Source: Desmodus rotundus (Eukaryota > Chordata > Mammalia > Chiroptera > Phyllostomidae). From it: a DNA stretch of 64,000 nt. The notes below the pieces were generated by a model. The model saw only the letters and a list, made by a program, of their open reading frames with translations. It had not been told where the DNA came from and ran no database searches. A program made the position numbers and the translations under genes. Of this stretch, positions 20,800-34,088 are shown piece after piece. The stretch is taken from the NCBI RefSeq assembly GCF_022682495.2, contig NC_071399.1, forward strand, positions 53,746,873-53,810,872, given 5' to 3'. Numbering within the stretch: the stretch's first letter is position 1; every line of letters begins with the position of its first letter.

Positions 20800-23700
20800 T
20801 CATTTTTTAATTTTTAATTATATTTTATTGATTATGCTATTACAGTTGTCCTAATTTTTTCCCCTTTCCCCTCTCCACTCAACACCCTCCACTCCCTCAG
20901 GCAATCCCTACAACATTATTCATGTCAGTTGGTCATGTGTAGGTTTTTTGGCTACTCCATTTCCTATACTGTACTTTACATCCCCATGGCTATTCTGTAA
21001 CAATCAATGTGTACTTCTTAATTCCCTCACCTCTTCATCCATTTCCTCAAAGCCCTCTTCCATCTGGCAACCATGAAAATGCTCTCTATATCCATGATTC
21101 TGTCTCTTTATTCTTGTTTGCTTAGGTTTTTTTTAGATTCATTTGTTGATAGATGTGTATTCATTACCATTTTATTGTTCATAGTTTTATCTTCCTTTAC
21201 TTAAATAAGTACCTTTAACCTTTCATATAATAAAGGTTTGGTGATACTGAACTCCTTTAGTTTTTTTTCTTGTCTGAGGAGCTCTTTATCTGCCCTTTGA
21301 TTCTACATGGTACCTTTGCTGAGTAGAGCAATCTTGGGTGTAGGTCCCTTCTTTTCATGACTTTGAATATTTCTTGTGAATCCCTTCTAACCTGCCAAGT
21401 TTCTTTTGAGAAATCAGCTGACAGTCTTATGGCAACTCCCCTGTAGGTAACTAATTGCTTTTCACTTGCTACTTTTAAGATTCTCTCTTTATCTTTAACC
21501 TTTGGCATTTTAATTATGATGTGTCTTGGAGTGGGCTTCTTTGCATCCATCTTCTTTGGGACTCTCTGTGCATGTCTGTTTTCTTCACCAAATTAAGGAA
21601 CTTTTCTTTTTTTAAATTTATTTATTTTTTTAAATATATTTATTGATTATGCTATTACAGTTGTCCCATTCCCCCCCCTCACTCCACTCCATCCTGCCCA
21701 CCCCCTCCCTCCCACATTCCCCCCCTATAGTTCATGTCCATGGGTCATACTTATAAGTTCTTTGGCTTCTACATTTCCTACACTATTCTTACCCTCCCCC
21801 TGTCTATTTTCCACCTATCATCTATGCTACTTGTTCTCTGTACCTTTCCCCCCCTCTCCCCCTCCCACTCCCCTATTGACAACCCTCCATGTGATCTCCA
21901 TCTCTATGGTTCTATTCCTGTTCTAGTTGTTTGCCTAGTTTGCTATTGTTTTTGTTTTAGGTGTGGTCGTTAATAACTGTGAGTTTGCTGTCATTTTTAC
22001 TGTTCCTATTTTTGATCTTTTTTTTAGGTAACTCCCTTTAACATTTCATATAATAAGGGCTTGGTGATGATGAACTCCTTGAACTTGACCTTATCTGAGA
22101 AGCACTTTATCTTCCCCTCCATTCTAAATGATAGCTTTGCTGGATACAGTAATCTTGGATGTAGGTCCTTGCGTTTAATCTTGGGTAATGTAATTATGAT
22201 GTGCCTTGGTGTGTTCCTCCTTGGGTCCAGCTTCTTTGGGACTCTCTGAGCTTCCTGGACTTCCTGGAAGTCTGTTTCCTTTGCCAGATGAGGGAAGTTC
22301 TCCTCCATTATTTTGTTCAAATAAGTTTTCAATTTTTTGTTCTTCCTCTTCTCCTTCTGGCACCCCTATAATTCGGATGTTGGAACGTTTCGAGATGTCA
22401 TGGAGGTTCCTAAGCCTCTCCTCATTTTTCCGAATTCTTGTTTCTTCGTTCTTTTCTGGTTGGATGTTTCTTTCTTCCTTCTGGTCCACACCGTTGATTT
22501 GAGTCCCAGTTTCCTTCACATCACTATCGGTTCCCTGTACATTTTCCTTTGTTTCTCTTAGCATAGGCTTCATTTTTTCATCTGTTTTTCGAACAGATTC
22601 AACCAATTCTGTGAGAGTCTTGATAACCAGTGTTTTGAACTGTGCATCCAATAGGTTGGCTATCTCTTCCTCGCGTAGTTGTATTTTTTCTGGAGCTTTG
22701 AAGTGTTCTTTCATTTGGGCCATTTTTTTTTTTTTTGTCTTGGCGTGTCTGTTACTTTAAGGGGCGGAGCCTTAGGTGTTCACGGGGGGGGGGGGGGGGG
22801 GGCGGGGTAATGCTGGTTGCTGTGCTGTGATGCTGTACGTGGGGGAGGGGCCGAGAGGGAGCAATGGCTCTTGCTTCATTCTCCACCGGATTTCAGTTAC
22901 TTCCTCCGCTCCCCACAATCAAATTGGGCCCCTCTGGTGCTGGTTCCCGAGTGGGTGGGCTTGTGCATGCTCTAGGCCTCTGTGGGTCTCTCCAACAACC
23001 TCTCCTGTGAGGCTGGGAGTTTCTCCTGCTGCCGCCCCAACCCCCAGGGGTGTTTTCAATCAGAGGTTTGAGGCTTTATTTCCCCCGAGCTGGAGCCCTG
23101 GGTTGAGCAGTCTGCTTTGATCCCTGCTGTTTGTCCGGTTTATCTGTGCGCGAATGTGGGGCCGCAGGGTCTGCTAGTGGTCAGACTGCCTGCCCCATTA
23201 GTCCCACACTCCGCCAGTCTCGATCCGCCACGGCCACGTGAGTCCTCTCCACCCAGGTGCCCGTCTCCGCCCCTCCTACCGGTCTGGATGAATGTTTATT
23301 TTTTATTTCCTTGGTTTCGGACTTCCTTGCCGTTCGATTTTCTGTGAGTTCTGGTTGTGCGAGGAGGCGCAGTGTGTCTACCTATGCCGCCATCTTGGTT
23401 CTCCAGGAACTTTTATTACTTTTTTCAAATAGATTTCCAATTTCTTATTCTTTCCCTTCTCCTTCTGGCACCCCTATCATGCAAATGTTGGAATGCTTGA
23501 AGTTATCTCAGAGGCTGCTTACACTATCCTTTTTTTTTTTTTGGATTCTTTTTCCTTCTTGTTGTTGTGATTTATTGTTTTTTTCTTTCATATGTTCCAA
23601 ATCATTGATTTGATTCTCAACTTGTTCCACTCTATTGTTTTCCTGTAAATTGTTCTTTATTTCAATTAGTGAATCCTTAGTTTCTGACTGGATTTTTTTT

Positions 23701-25190
23701 TTATGCTCTTGAGGTTCTCACTAAGTTCCTTGAGCATACTTATAAGCAGTGTCTTCAACCCCGCATCTGACAGATTGCTTATTTCCATGTTGTTTAGTTC
23801 TTTTTCTGGAGTTTTGGTCTTTCATTTGAACCATGCTTCTTTGTCTCTTTGTTTTAGCAGTCTCCCTGTGTTTCTGTGTATTAGGTAGAGCTGCTATGAC
23901 TCCCTGTCTTGGCAGTGTGAGCTAATGTAGTAGGTGTCCTGTAGGGTCTAGTGGCATAGCCTCCCCTATCACCCAAGCTGGGTACTTGAGGTGCACCCTT
24001 TGTGTGGGCCGAGTACACCCTCCTATTGTAGTAGAGTCTTGGTTGCTGTTTTCAGGTCACTGCGGGGATTTACCCAGGCCAGTCGGCTGTAGGGACTGGC
24101 TGTGACCACTGACAACCAACCTTTGCCCTCCATGGAGGATCAGCTGCGCAGGGGCAGGGTGGTGGTGGTCTGACCTGGTCTGTAGCTGTCCACTGGGTGG
24201 GCAGGCTCTGGGGTTTCCCCTGTGGTGCAGGCCAAGGTTAGCCCCTGCCTGTATTCTACCTGGGGTGACCCTACATGAGTTATAAAGCAATCTGCTGATG
24301 GGTGCTACTTGTGTTGTGCTTGGAAGTTCCCAGATGAAGCCAAGCTGTGAATCTAGGCTGGTTGCTGCTAGTGATGGGCCTGTGGCCACTTAGCAAGAGG
24401 TACGTGGGCTGGGGTTTCACTGAGGCTCGCTGTTGCTTGTTTGAAGGGATTTAGGACGTTGTGAAGCATGAGCCAAGACCAGCCATTTATATGGAAAAGC
24501 CACTGTTAACACTTTGGATGGGCCCATAAGTTGGGTGGGATGAGCCTTAGGGGATTTCCAGGGTAGGGGCAAACAGTGTTACCCTCATTGATGGAGTCTC
24601 CAGTATGCTACCCAGATACCTGCATGTTGGCTCTGTAGCTTTGTAGGGGGAGGGTTCAGAAAAGGGACAATTGTCTCTGCCTGCCTTTGTGTCTGGTAGA
24701 ATCCTGTCCTTCAGCTCTCACCTTGATGCCATACACTTCAGTGCTTCCTCATATGCCACTGCTGCCTTTCAAGCTGCTACCCCCATGCTGGAGCTCAGAG
24801 GAAGTGAGTAGGAATAAGTCCACGTGTTGGGTTGTTTTAGAGGAACTGATTGGGATTCCAGAAGTTTCCTCCACCAACTCAATTCCTGCTGGTTTTTGCA
24901 GCCAGAAATTATGGAGCCTTTTCTTCTTGGCGCTGAAACCCTGGGCTGGGGGGTGGCAGGCGTGGCGGGGCTGGTGTTGTGCTGGGAGTCCCTTGCTCCC
25001 GAGATGTCCCTCTCAAATTTTTATCTACCACATGTGAATATAGGACCAACCTGTTCCACATCCCCTCCCCTCCTACCATTCTGTATGGATGTGGTGTCTT
25101 TAATTCCGTAGTTGATTTCCATTCAAAGTGATTTCTGATCGTTCTGAGCTATGGCTGTTGTATAGTTTAGTTGTAATTTTGATGTTATAG
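20800..25190 (-). mobile_element. HAL1-like element B (20800-21605 and 23405-about 25190), split by element C
   Basis: The 3'UTR and C-terminal part of ORF1 lie at 20800-21605. The rest of ORF1 (to about 23835) and a long 5'UTR follow after the inserted element C. The ORF1 C-terminal part contains the RLSADFSKETWQVRRDSQEI block at about 21380-21440, that is, without the deletion seen in element C. Its 5'UTR (23840-25190) differs from that of elements C and E and resembles the L1-type 5' region at 56.3-57.9 kb, so it belongs to an older subfamily. All frames are broken. Confidence 0.8.
21606..23404 (-). mobile_element. HAL1-like element C, full length, about 1.8 kb
   Basis: Inserted into element B with a 10-bp target duplication, AGGAACTTTT (21596-21605 and 23405-23414). 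The 5' end on the minus strand reads GGAGAACCAAGATGGCGGCA, which contains a YY1-type site. ORF1 starts at 22723 (MAQMKEHFKAPEK...) but carries a frameshift near 22300, so it is no longer intact. There is no ORF2. A 19-G run (C on the element strand) lies at 22784-22802 in the 5'UTR. ORF1 lacks the same 47 codons as element E. Confidence 0.92.
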
Positions 25191-25786
25191 GAGGGTTTTA
25201 AAGTAGGAAGGTGATATGACTGACTTTCCTTCTTAAATAGACTAGTTTTGGCTGCTGCTTTGAAACTAGATTGTGGAAAGGGAAGAAAAGCAGAAAGGAT
25301 ACTTAGATGACTGTAGTGATGTGGGTGAGAGAGAACACTGGCTTGGAGCATGATATAACATTGAAGTTGAGTGGTTATTGGGTTCTGTTTATGTTCTCAG
25401 GATTGAACCTACATGATTTCCTGACAGATTAGCTATGGGTATATGACAAAAACAGGAGTCAAAAGCCAAGGTTTTTGGTCTGAGCAGTTTGAAGTATTGA
25501 ATTGCTACTAAGATGACTGGAGAAAACTTTGAGTAGAGTAGGTTGTAGAGGAAATATCAGGAATTCAATTTTTGATATGTTAAGTTTGAGAAGAATATCA
25601 GATACTTGAATGGAGTTGTCAAGTTGGATTGAGTAATCTGGAGTTCAGGACCAAGACATGGAGATAAAAATTTGAGAACATTAAAATACTTAGAGCATTG
25701 TATATGTCCAAGAAATACTTCCTAAAAGGATTGCAAATACAAAATATTTTAACTTTTAATGTTTCATTTGTATCACCCCGGCCAGG
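25191..25786 (+). repeat. ancient purine-rich repeat / unique sequence
   Basis: Phrases such as TTTTTGATATGTTAAGTTTG and GTTTTTGGTCTGAGCAGTTT match the old repeat noted at 13.15-14.57 kb. No exon seen. Confidence 0.4.
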
Positions 25787-27725
25787 TATCTCAGTTGGTT
25801 GGAGCTTCATCATGATGTGCAGGTTTGATCCCTGGTCAGGGCATGTATAAGAATCAACCAGTGAGCTTCCAGCTAAGATGGAGGTATAGGTAGATATACT
25901 TTGTCTCCTTGTACAACCAAAAGAAGGAGAACAACAAATTTGAAAACAAAAAATAAACAGAACTGCCAGAAAATCGAACTGTATGGAAGTCTGACAACCA
26001 AGGGGTTAAAGAAGAAACATTCATTAGACTGGTAGGAGGGGCAGAGACTGGCAGCTGGGGTGGAGAGGATGCATGGCAAGGCAGCTATAGGACCCGACTG
26101 GTGAGGTGGCAGCTGGTGGACCAGGGCAGGCAAGGCGGTGGCTGGCAGACTGGATGGTCCCACATTTTCGTGCGGGTAAACTGGGAGGAACAACTGGGGA
26201 GGGAGACAAACCACAAGCTCCTAGAACATTACACACACCTGGGAATCAGCACCAGAAGGGCCCAATTTTCTTGTGGGTAGCAGGGGAAGTGACTGAAAGC
26301 CGGCTGAGAGCCGAGAGAGTGGAGCAGGTGGCATTCTTCCCACTCAGACCCCTCCCCCATATATAGCACCACAATGCAGCTATGTGGATTGCCTTGCCCT
26401 GGCGAAGACCTAAGAGGCCCACCCCTTACAACATAATAAGTGTACTGAGACAAATATGGCCCAAATGAAAGAACAGATCAAAACTTCAAAAATGGAACTA
26501 AGTGATGAAGAGATAGCTAACCTATCAGATGCACAGTTCAAAACACTGGTAATTAGGTTGCTCACAGAAATGGTTGAGTATGGTCACAAAATAGAGGAAA
26601 AAGTGAAGGTTATGCTAAGTGAAATAAACCAAAATATACAGGGAACCAACAGTGAAGGGAACTCAAATCAACGATTTGGAGAAGGAAGAAATAAACATTG
26701 AACCAGAACAGAATGAAGAAACAATAATTGAAAAAAATGAGGAGAGGCTTAGGAACCTTCAGGACTTTAACTGTTCCCACATCCAAATTATGGTGCCACA
26801 AGGAAAAGAAAAAGAGCAAGAAATTAAAAACTTATGTGAAAAAATAATGAAGGAGAACTTCCCCAATCTGGCAAAGGAAATAGACTTCCAGGAAGTCCAG
26901 GAAGCTCAGAGTCCCAAAGAAGCTGGACCCAAGGAAGCACACAGCAAGGCACATAATTAAGTTACCCAAAATTAAAGATAAGGAGAGAATCTTAAAAGCA
27001 GCAAGAGAAAAGAGAATTACCATCAAAGGAGTGCTCATAAGACTATCAGCTGACATTCTTCTCTAAAGAAACCTTACAGGCAAGAAGGAGCTGGAAAGAA
27101 GTATTCGAAGTCATGAAAGGCAAGGACCTACATCCAAGATTCCTCTATCCAGCAAAAGTATCATTTAGAATGGAAGGGCAGATAAAGTGCTTGCCAGGTA
27201 AGGTCAAATTGAAGGAGTTCATCATCACCAGCCCTTATTATATGAAATGTTAAAGGGACTTATCTAAGAAAAAGAAGAAGATAAAAAATATGAACAGTAA
27301 AATGACAACAAACACATAACTTCAAGAACTGAACCAAAAAACAAAAAACAAACTAAGCAAACAGCTAAAACAAGAACAAAATTACAGAAATGAAGATCAC
27401 ATGGAGGGTTGTCAGTGGGGAGGGGGTGGGAAGAGAATGTGGGAAAAGGTACAGGGAATAAGAAGCATAAGTGGTAGGTACAAAATAGACAGGGGGAGGT
27501 TAAGGATAGTATGGGAAATGGAGAAGCCAAAGAACTTCCATGTATAACCCATGGACATGAACTGAGAAGGGGGGATCCTGAAGGAAGGTCGATGCAGGGC
27601 AGAGGGGAGTAAAGGGGAGAAAAAGTGTGACAACTGTAATAGCATAATGAATAAAATATACTTTAAAAAATTAAAATGAATCAATCATTGAATGCATAAG
27701 TAGAACAAATTGATGTATGAATGTG
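25787..27725 (+). repeat. VES SINE split by HAL1-like element D (25787-25864 and 27678-about 27725)
   Basis: The SINE head (CCGGCCAGGTATCTCAGTTGG) precedes the HAL1-like insertion. Its continuation (GAATGCATAAGTAGAACAAA) follows it at 27688. Confidence 0.8.
25865..27677 (+). mobile_element. HAL1-like element D, full length but decayed
   Basis: A 5'UTR starts GCTTCCAGCTAAGATGGAGG. ORF1 begins at 26456 (MAQMKEQIKTSKMEL...) and is frameshifted near 26645 and later. Next come a 3'UTR and a tail (GACAACTGTAATAGCATAAT). There is no ORF2. ORF1 keeps the C-terminal segment (26977-27119) that elements C and E lack. Target duplication GAATCAACCAGTGA / GAATCAATCATTGA (25851-25864, 27678-27691; 12 of 14 match). 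Confidence 0.9.
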
Positions 27726-28370
27726 CAAACATATGATTCATGCATCTGTTAGATCATTTACAAAATACTGTGAGAGCACGAAGAAGAAACCAGTTCTTTT
27801 TTCAATAATGGAGGACAGAAAGACTTTGCAGGAGATTCACTGAGTAGGGAAAGCCAGCAAATCTGGAATGAGAAAGTGTGACATGCTCTGAACTAACAGG
27901 AAGTTCAACAAAGCTGGATTGTAGGGTCTGTGGTGGGAGGTGGTATGACCCACAAGTGAGGCTAATTTAGTTAGGTAGACCAAAGTCAAGGTACAAAAAT
28001 ATCTTCTATTGGAATTTATTCTGTGAGGGCTGGTATGCTATTGAAGGTTAAAAAAAAAAAGAATATTAAGAGGTAGAAAATGTACGAAATTTCTTTAAAG
28101 GAAGACATCATTCTTTAATTGAGGAATCAAATGTTGATAGAATTTTTAAAGTCATAAACATACACATTAGAAGGAGCATGGCTAATAAGTCATACAGTGT
28201 ACGGTAGAACTTCTTTTATCTCTTTCAGATAAGATACCATCTTAGTGTAGGTAAAACCTACACTAGGTAATCAAACTTACACTAAGGTAATCAAAATAAG
28301 GATGGCATTGGTTTGTTTTTGAAAGAAAAAAAAATTTTTGGTTTATGACATTATTGCAAACGTTACTTTT
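27726..28370. other. intronic sequence, no feature recognised
   Basis: Includes a short imperfect palindrome around TTAGTGTAGGTAAAACCTACACTA (28233-28256). No gene was seen. Confidence 0.4.
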
Positions 28371-28389
28371 CTTAAAGATTCTGGCATTT

Positions 28390-29230
28390 AATTTTTTAAA
28401 AACTTATTTTAGAATGATTTCAGGCTTATAGAAGAATTGTATAAATATTATATACTACAGAAAGTTCCTGTATGTTCTTCATCCAGCTTCCACTAACGTT
28501 AACATCTTATATAGTCACAGTTCAATGATTAAAACTAAGAAATTAACATTGGTACAATACTATTAACTAAACTGTAGACTTCATTAGGATTTTCATAGTT
28601 TTTCCACTAATATCCCTTTTCTGTTCCATGATCTGTCCAGGATATACTACATTGCATTTAGTTGTCTTGTCTCCTTAATCCTCTCAAAATCCGTGAAGCT
28701 TCCTTGTCTTTTTTGGCCTTGACACTTTGAAGAGTGCTGGTCAGGTATTTTGTTGAATGTCCCTCAATATGATTTTGTCTATATTTCCTCATGACTGTGG
28801 ACTGGAACAATGGGTTTTGTGGGTATTAGAATTTTTTAAATTGTTTTATTTTTTAAATTATCATTATAAAGTAAAATTGACCCTTTTGGTGTATATAATT
28901 CTTTGAATTTTAACACATAGATTTGTGTGGCCACCACTATAATCAGGATATAGAACAATTTCATCACCCCCTGAAAGTACTTTGTGTTCTCTCTAGATAG
29001 TCTCATCTTCCCCCTATTTCATATCCCTGCAACCACTGATCATTTCTTCATCATTACAGTTTGGTCTCTTCGAGAAGATAGTATAAATGGAATCATATAG
29101 TATGTAACCTTTTGACACTGGCTTCTTTCACTCAGCATAAAGCTTTTGAGAGTCTACCAACTTGAGTTTATCAGTAGTTCATCCTATTTTATTGTTGAGT
29201 ATGGATGTACTACCAGTATGTTTGTTTAAC
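28390..29230 (-). repeat. old L1 (L1M-type) 3' fragments
   Basis: Reverse-strand remnants of old L1 3' ends: phrases near 28455-28500 and 28920-28985 (GTGGCCACCACTATAATCAG) and 29085-29140 (AAATGGAATCATATAGTATG). Strongly decayed. Confidence 0.65.
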
Positions 29231-29319
29231 TTTGCTTTTTTGATAAGCATTTGAGAACACATTATGCTTACACTATAATAAGCAGTTTAAGTGAATTTTT
29301 TTTGTGAAATAGGGATTAT

Positions 29320-29460
29320 CATTATTCCTTTTACAGAAGTTGAAACAGAAGTTTAGAGTTCTAGGTCATACAACTGGTTAATAGTGGACTTGGGGACTCA
29401 AACCTGAGTCACCCACTCTAAAGCCAGTTGGACTTTTAACCATTGGACTCTGTGACTAGT
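29320..29460 (+). repeat. MIR SINE fragment
   Basis: The MIR core is readable: ACAGAAGTTGAAACAGAAGT, then a decayed 'GGTCATACAACTGGTTAATA' and 'GGGACTCAAACCTGAGTCAC'. Confidence 0.7.
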
Positions 29461-30640
29461 TGCTAATGTTACTTTCTTCATTTCTCTGTTTTGATCAGCA
29501 ATGTAATTAAAAGAAATTGAAATTTTTGTTTCTTTAATATATCCTAAAATTCCCCTATTTTTATTTATATTAAATTTCCCTGTTTATATTTATCTCTTTT
29601 TTTGTATTAAAGAGCAAAAATAAGAGCATGGTATTTATTTCATGTTGTTGAGTTTTAGGGCTAAAGCAAAAAGTCAAGCCAAGTAAATTACCAGTGCACC
29701 TTCAATTATGAATTAACATGGAGTGCATCCATTATAAAAATTAAATCGGTAATAGTAAGCTTTTTCTTAATCTCCTTGTAAATGGGGTCTTTAATTTGTT
29801 TAATTTGTTTTGTAGATAAATAATAAATATCAGATAAGAATATATGTAAGAGGCTTGCTTTCTATCATATTGTCTTAAATTTTAGTAATGGCAAAAGATT
29901 CTTTTAACAGGATAGAGCTTTGATGTATTTAAGGTGAACCTTTTTGACTTGTGTTAAAAGACCATTTGCCTAAATATCTTACTGTCATAAGATTAAAAAC
30001 AAATTTGTAGAATGTAAGTTCTAGATTTGGGGGGGCGGTTGTGGTTTTTTTTCTTTCATTAGTAAAGTGTGGTTGAATTTTGGAGGACTTCCTAACATTT
30101 TAAGTTACTCTGAATATGTGGTAATTTTATGTATTATTTTCAATAAAGAACATAAAAATTTGATGAGTAGACACCTTTTTAAAACATAGATTTAATGTGA
30201 TTTTTGTTCTCAGTTCCTTAAGCACTATTCAGAGGTCTTGGAGAGATTAGAGAATCATAAAAGGTCAGAACTGAAATAGATCTTCAAAATTACTAGATCT
30301 CTAGACTCTCCCAATATTTTTACAAAAAAGGAAATTGAAATCCCATGGTAGTTTGAAGTAATTTGTTCATAGTCACAATTGTTTGTAGAAGCTGCATGAC
30401 ATAAATCTGCCCTCAGGTGGGTTACCAGTTTATCAATTAGACACTGACTTGTACATAATAAGTGCAGTACAAAATGGTATGTTTTGGGCAGTAGAAAAGG
30501 CACTGCTTTTCTTAAACAACAACAACCACACCTCACTATCCCTCCCCCCAAATCTCTTCTTGACCCCTTCATAACGATTACTTTTTACCTTTAGTTTCTC
30601 ACCTGTCATTCTTTCTTAAACTCTCTCTCAGCAGATGTTT
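29461..30640. other. intronic sequence, no gene recognised
   Basis: AT-rich. 30240-30470 may be another decayed MIR-like element. No exon seen. Confidence 0.4.
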
Positions 30641-30649
30641 TGTTTGTTT

Positions 30650-30880
30650 TAATATATTACTCTATTTTTATTATTTTTAATTTAATTTTTATTTTTTATT
30701 CTGTTACAGTTCCTGCTTTTTGTCCTTTTTCTCATCTCCTTCCAGTCCCACCCTCTCCCCTGCCCAAGCCAGTCCCCATATTTTTGTCCATGTAAACTGT
30801 GCATAAATGTTCTTTGGTTAATCCTTTTACCATCATTTCTTTCTTTCTTTCTTTCTTTTTTAAATATTTACCACATCATG
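30650..30880 (-). repeat. L1/HAL1 3' end fragment and (TTTC)n
   Basis: Reverse 3'UTR remnant (TTCTGTTACAGTTCCTGC at 30700, then CT-rich sequence). A TTTC simple repeat follows at about 30838-30860. Confidence 0.6.
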
Positions 30881-31059
30881 AAAAACTCTTCTTTCAAAAT
30901 CAGTTGTGATGGCCATATTGCTAAATTCAACTGTCATTTTATTTCTCAGACCTTATTTTATTTGTTGTCATTTGACACAGTTCCTCATTCCCTCTTGGAA
31001 ACACTTTTTACTCGAATTCTAGGATAATACCAGATTCGCCCTGCTTTTCTGTTGCATTT

Positions 31060-32200
31060 CTGAATATGCCTTTTCCGCCTTTGTTTGTTCTACCTCATCA
31101 CCACTACCTCTAAATATTTGAGTGTCCCAAGAGTCTGTCATTGTTACTTTTTATATCTGTAGCTTTAATATCATATATATATAAACACGACTCCCAGATT
31201 TATATGTCTGGCCAAGACCTCTACTCTGGGCCTAAGACTTTGTCTTCAACTCCAACTGGACAGTATATCCATTTGGACAATACATCCAATTTGACATCTG
31301 AACTTGGATAGCTAATGAGCATCTGAAACTTAGAGTATTGAAAACTGAATTCGTGATACTCTCCTACCCCAAACCATTGCTATCTGTAGTCTTTCCTATT
31401 TCAGTTTTGTCAATTACAGCCTTCCAGTTGCCAAAAATGGAGTTTTGAAACCTTTCTTTCCCATGCAACATGCTTTCCATCCACTCAAAATTTCCTTGGC
31501 TATTCCTTTAAAAAAAAAAGTCCATAATTTAATTATGTCTTTCTCCTCTGCTGCCTCCTTTGTTTGAGTTATTATTATCTTTTCTGGGTTATTGCATTAT
31601 CTTCTCCTTGCTCTCATCCTTGCCCCTATGCTATCTGTTTTCAATATAGCAGTCAAATCTTATGACTTATTATATACTCAGAACTCTCCAATTAAAATCT
31701 GTAAACAGGCTCTCCATTAGTTTAGTATTCTCTTCCTATTACTCTCCTCCTCATTTTCTGTTCTTGAACTACAGTTGTCTGGACACTTTCCTTGAACATC
31801 ATATTGGGCAATCTCCCTTTTAGAGTGTTTGCACAGGCTTCATTCTGCCTGGAATGTTCTTCCTTAGATATATCTATATAACCAGAGGTTTTTACCCAAA
31901 AGTAACCTGGCAAAAGTAAGTCTTCCCTGCTTGGCTTATTTAAAATGTTATATTCTTCTATTGTTATTTTATTTTTTCCCTTCTTTGTCCTTATCACTAG
32001 CATAGTATATATTTTATCTTTTACATAAAATTAACATATATTTTATAATGTGTATCTCTCTCCCTTGCTAGATTATAAGCATCATTGTGGGTAGAGATCA
32101 TTTATCAATGTGCCTCTCTTCTTCAGGGCTGTATAGTAAGGGCCTAGAATAGTGCCTGGCACATAGTAGGTGCTCAGGAAATATTTAAATGAATGAATAT
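31060..32200 (+). repeat. L2 LINE 3' region
   Basis: Decayed L2 ORF2 3' part, with phrases such as TGTTTGCACAGGCTTCATTC and TGCCTGGAATGTTCTTCC at about 31829-31862. It ends in the classic L2 3' terminus ATAGTGCCTGGCACATAGTA at 32149-32168. Confidence 0.8.
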
Positions 32201-33890
32201 CTAGGATTACCTTAAATCAGTCATTAACTTGATGTTGATCAAGTCACTTCTCTCTACAGACTTTCTTTCCCTCTAAAATGGGGCTGTTGAGGGAAGCCTT
32301 CATGCAGAGAACACATTTGAATTGAGACTGAAGATGGATCAGTAGGCAGAGAGAAGGGATAGGGCAGGAAATAAGTGCTTTCCAAATTTAGGGAAGGCAA
32401 ACAAATAGAAATGGATCCGGAAGGTATCAGAAGGCTGGAGTGTGTGTGTGTGTGTGTGAGTGTGTGTGTGTGTAAAAGAGAGAGGGAAGCAGAGATAGGT
32501 AGTGGGGAAAGGTGAGGAGTGGGGAAGGTAGGGCTGGAAAATAGTTAAATTGATGTCAGATTGTGACAGCCTTGGAGAAACCATGATAAAAGCTCTAGCT
32601 TTGAAAAATTTTACCTCTAGGGAATCAGTTTGTTTTTTAGCCATGAGTGATCATCAAATCACTCACAGAGTTGTTCTTTAAGGAAGATTTCTCTGATAAC
32701 AGAGTGAAAGGTGAATTAAAAATAGGCATTTGGTGGGAGGGAAAGGGATAGTTAGTATGTTGTGACATTATTATATTCATATGATATGATGCTTTTGCCT
32801 GAAGAATAGCAAAGGACGGGTTTAGGTTTTCCTCTCCATAATTAGAGATTATTTTATAGTAAGGTGACAAGTGTCTTTTTGAGTGGCTGCTGTGTGAGGA
32901 GCACAAACTACATTATGTACTAGGGGTACAGAGCAACAGAGCAGTGATTCTTACAGGCCTGGGCTCTACCCACACTACTGAATCTGTTTTGAGGGTAGGC
33001 ATGTATCTTCAAAAAAAACTTTAGATAATTCAGAGGTACATCCTTGGTTATAATCCACTGAAGTAGAAGATATATTGTCTTTAATATTGAATTTAAAATT
33101 TAATTGTAGGGTAAAATATGCCTATATGAAACAATTTGAGATTGCAGTCAGCATATTACCTAGGAGCAACATAAAGAATATAATTGTACAATCAATTCTT
33201 GGGTTTTTTTCACAAGAGAGGAAAGAATAAAACCCAAAATAGCACGATAGTAGAATCTTACAACACAGTTAATTACATGAATTCAGCTATGTCAAATCAT
33301 GGGTCAAATCATGTTTTTAAAAAATATTTCAATGTGGTAAAATCCTGAAATGCTAGAATTTACTCTCAGGGAACTGCTTTAGGTAAGTTACTCAATTTTG
33401 TCTCTGAGTTTCTGCTATGTGTTGGGGCCCTGTCTTAGTGGTAGGAACACAATAGTGAACAAAACCAGACAGAGGCATGGGCCCTTTTGCCTTTGGTATG
33501 CTTTTCAAAACACACAGACACTTGTCCAGGAGGAAACTTCCTTGTGGATGGGTCCTAATAATCTGTGCAGAAGCAGGAAGGAGGCCTTGGTTTAATAAAG
33601 CCAGTAATAGATAATAGAGGATTAACTGTGTTTTACATTAAGGTCACATTTGGAAATGCACGTTGCTCAGAATCTGGATTCATACTTTGAGAGGTATTAG
33701 CATCAACAAAATTAGTTCTGCCTCACTGAAAAATTTGTAACAGTAAATCTCAGTCTTTTAAATTTTATTTTTATTTTAAATAGTAAAAATATTAATTTGG
33801 GTCATTTATCATTTTAATGGTTTGATCTTCTTTCATCTCTGGTAGAGATAGCATGGTTAGCTCCTGACCTAGGGCCAGATTCAAACCAAG
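32201..33890. other. intronic sequence with a (TG)n microsatellite
   Basis: TG repeat at about 32440-32473, interrupted once. The remainder is unique or carries short decayed repeats (for example near 33400-33480). No exon seen. Confidence 0.5.
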
Positions 33891-34088
33891 ACATTTTTTT
33901 AAAGATTTTATTTATTTTTAGAGAGAGAGGGGAAGGGAAGGAGAGAGATATCAATGGGTGGTTGTCTCTCATGCACCCCCTACTGGGGACCTGGTCTGCA
34001 ACACAGGCATGTGCCCTAACTGGGATTCGAATTGGCGACCCTTTGGTTTGCAGCCCACACTCAATCCACTGAGCTACACCAGCCAGGG
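33891..34088 (-). repeat. VES SINE
   Basis: Reverse copy with head at 34088 (CCCTGGCTGGTGTAGCTCAG on the minus strand). Short target duplication CAAACCAAG at 33882-33890 and 34089-34097. Confidence 0.92.

Noticed and set aside
28233..28256. Short palindrome as a hairpin RNA gene
   Set aside because: Stem is imperfect and isolated, without promoter or terminator signals.
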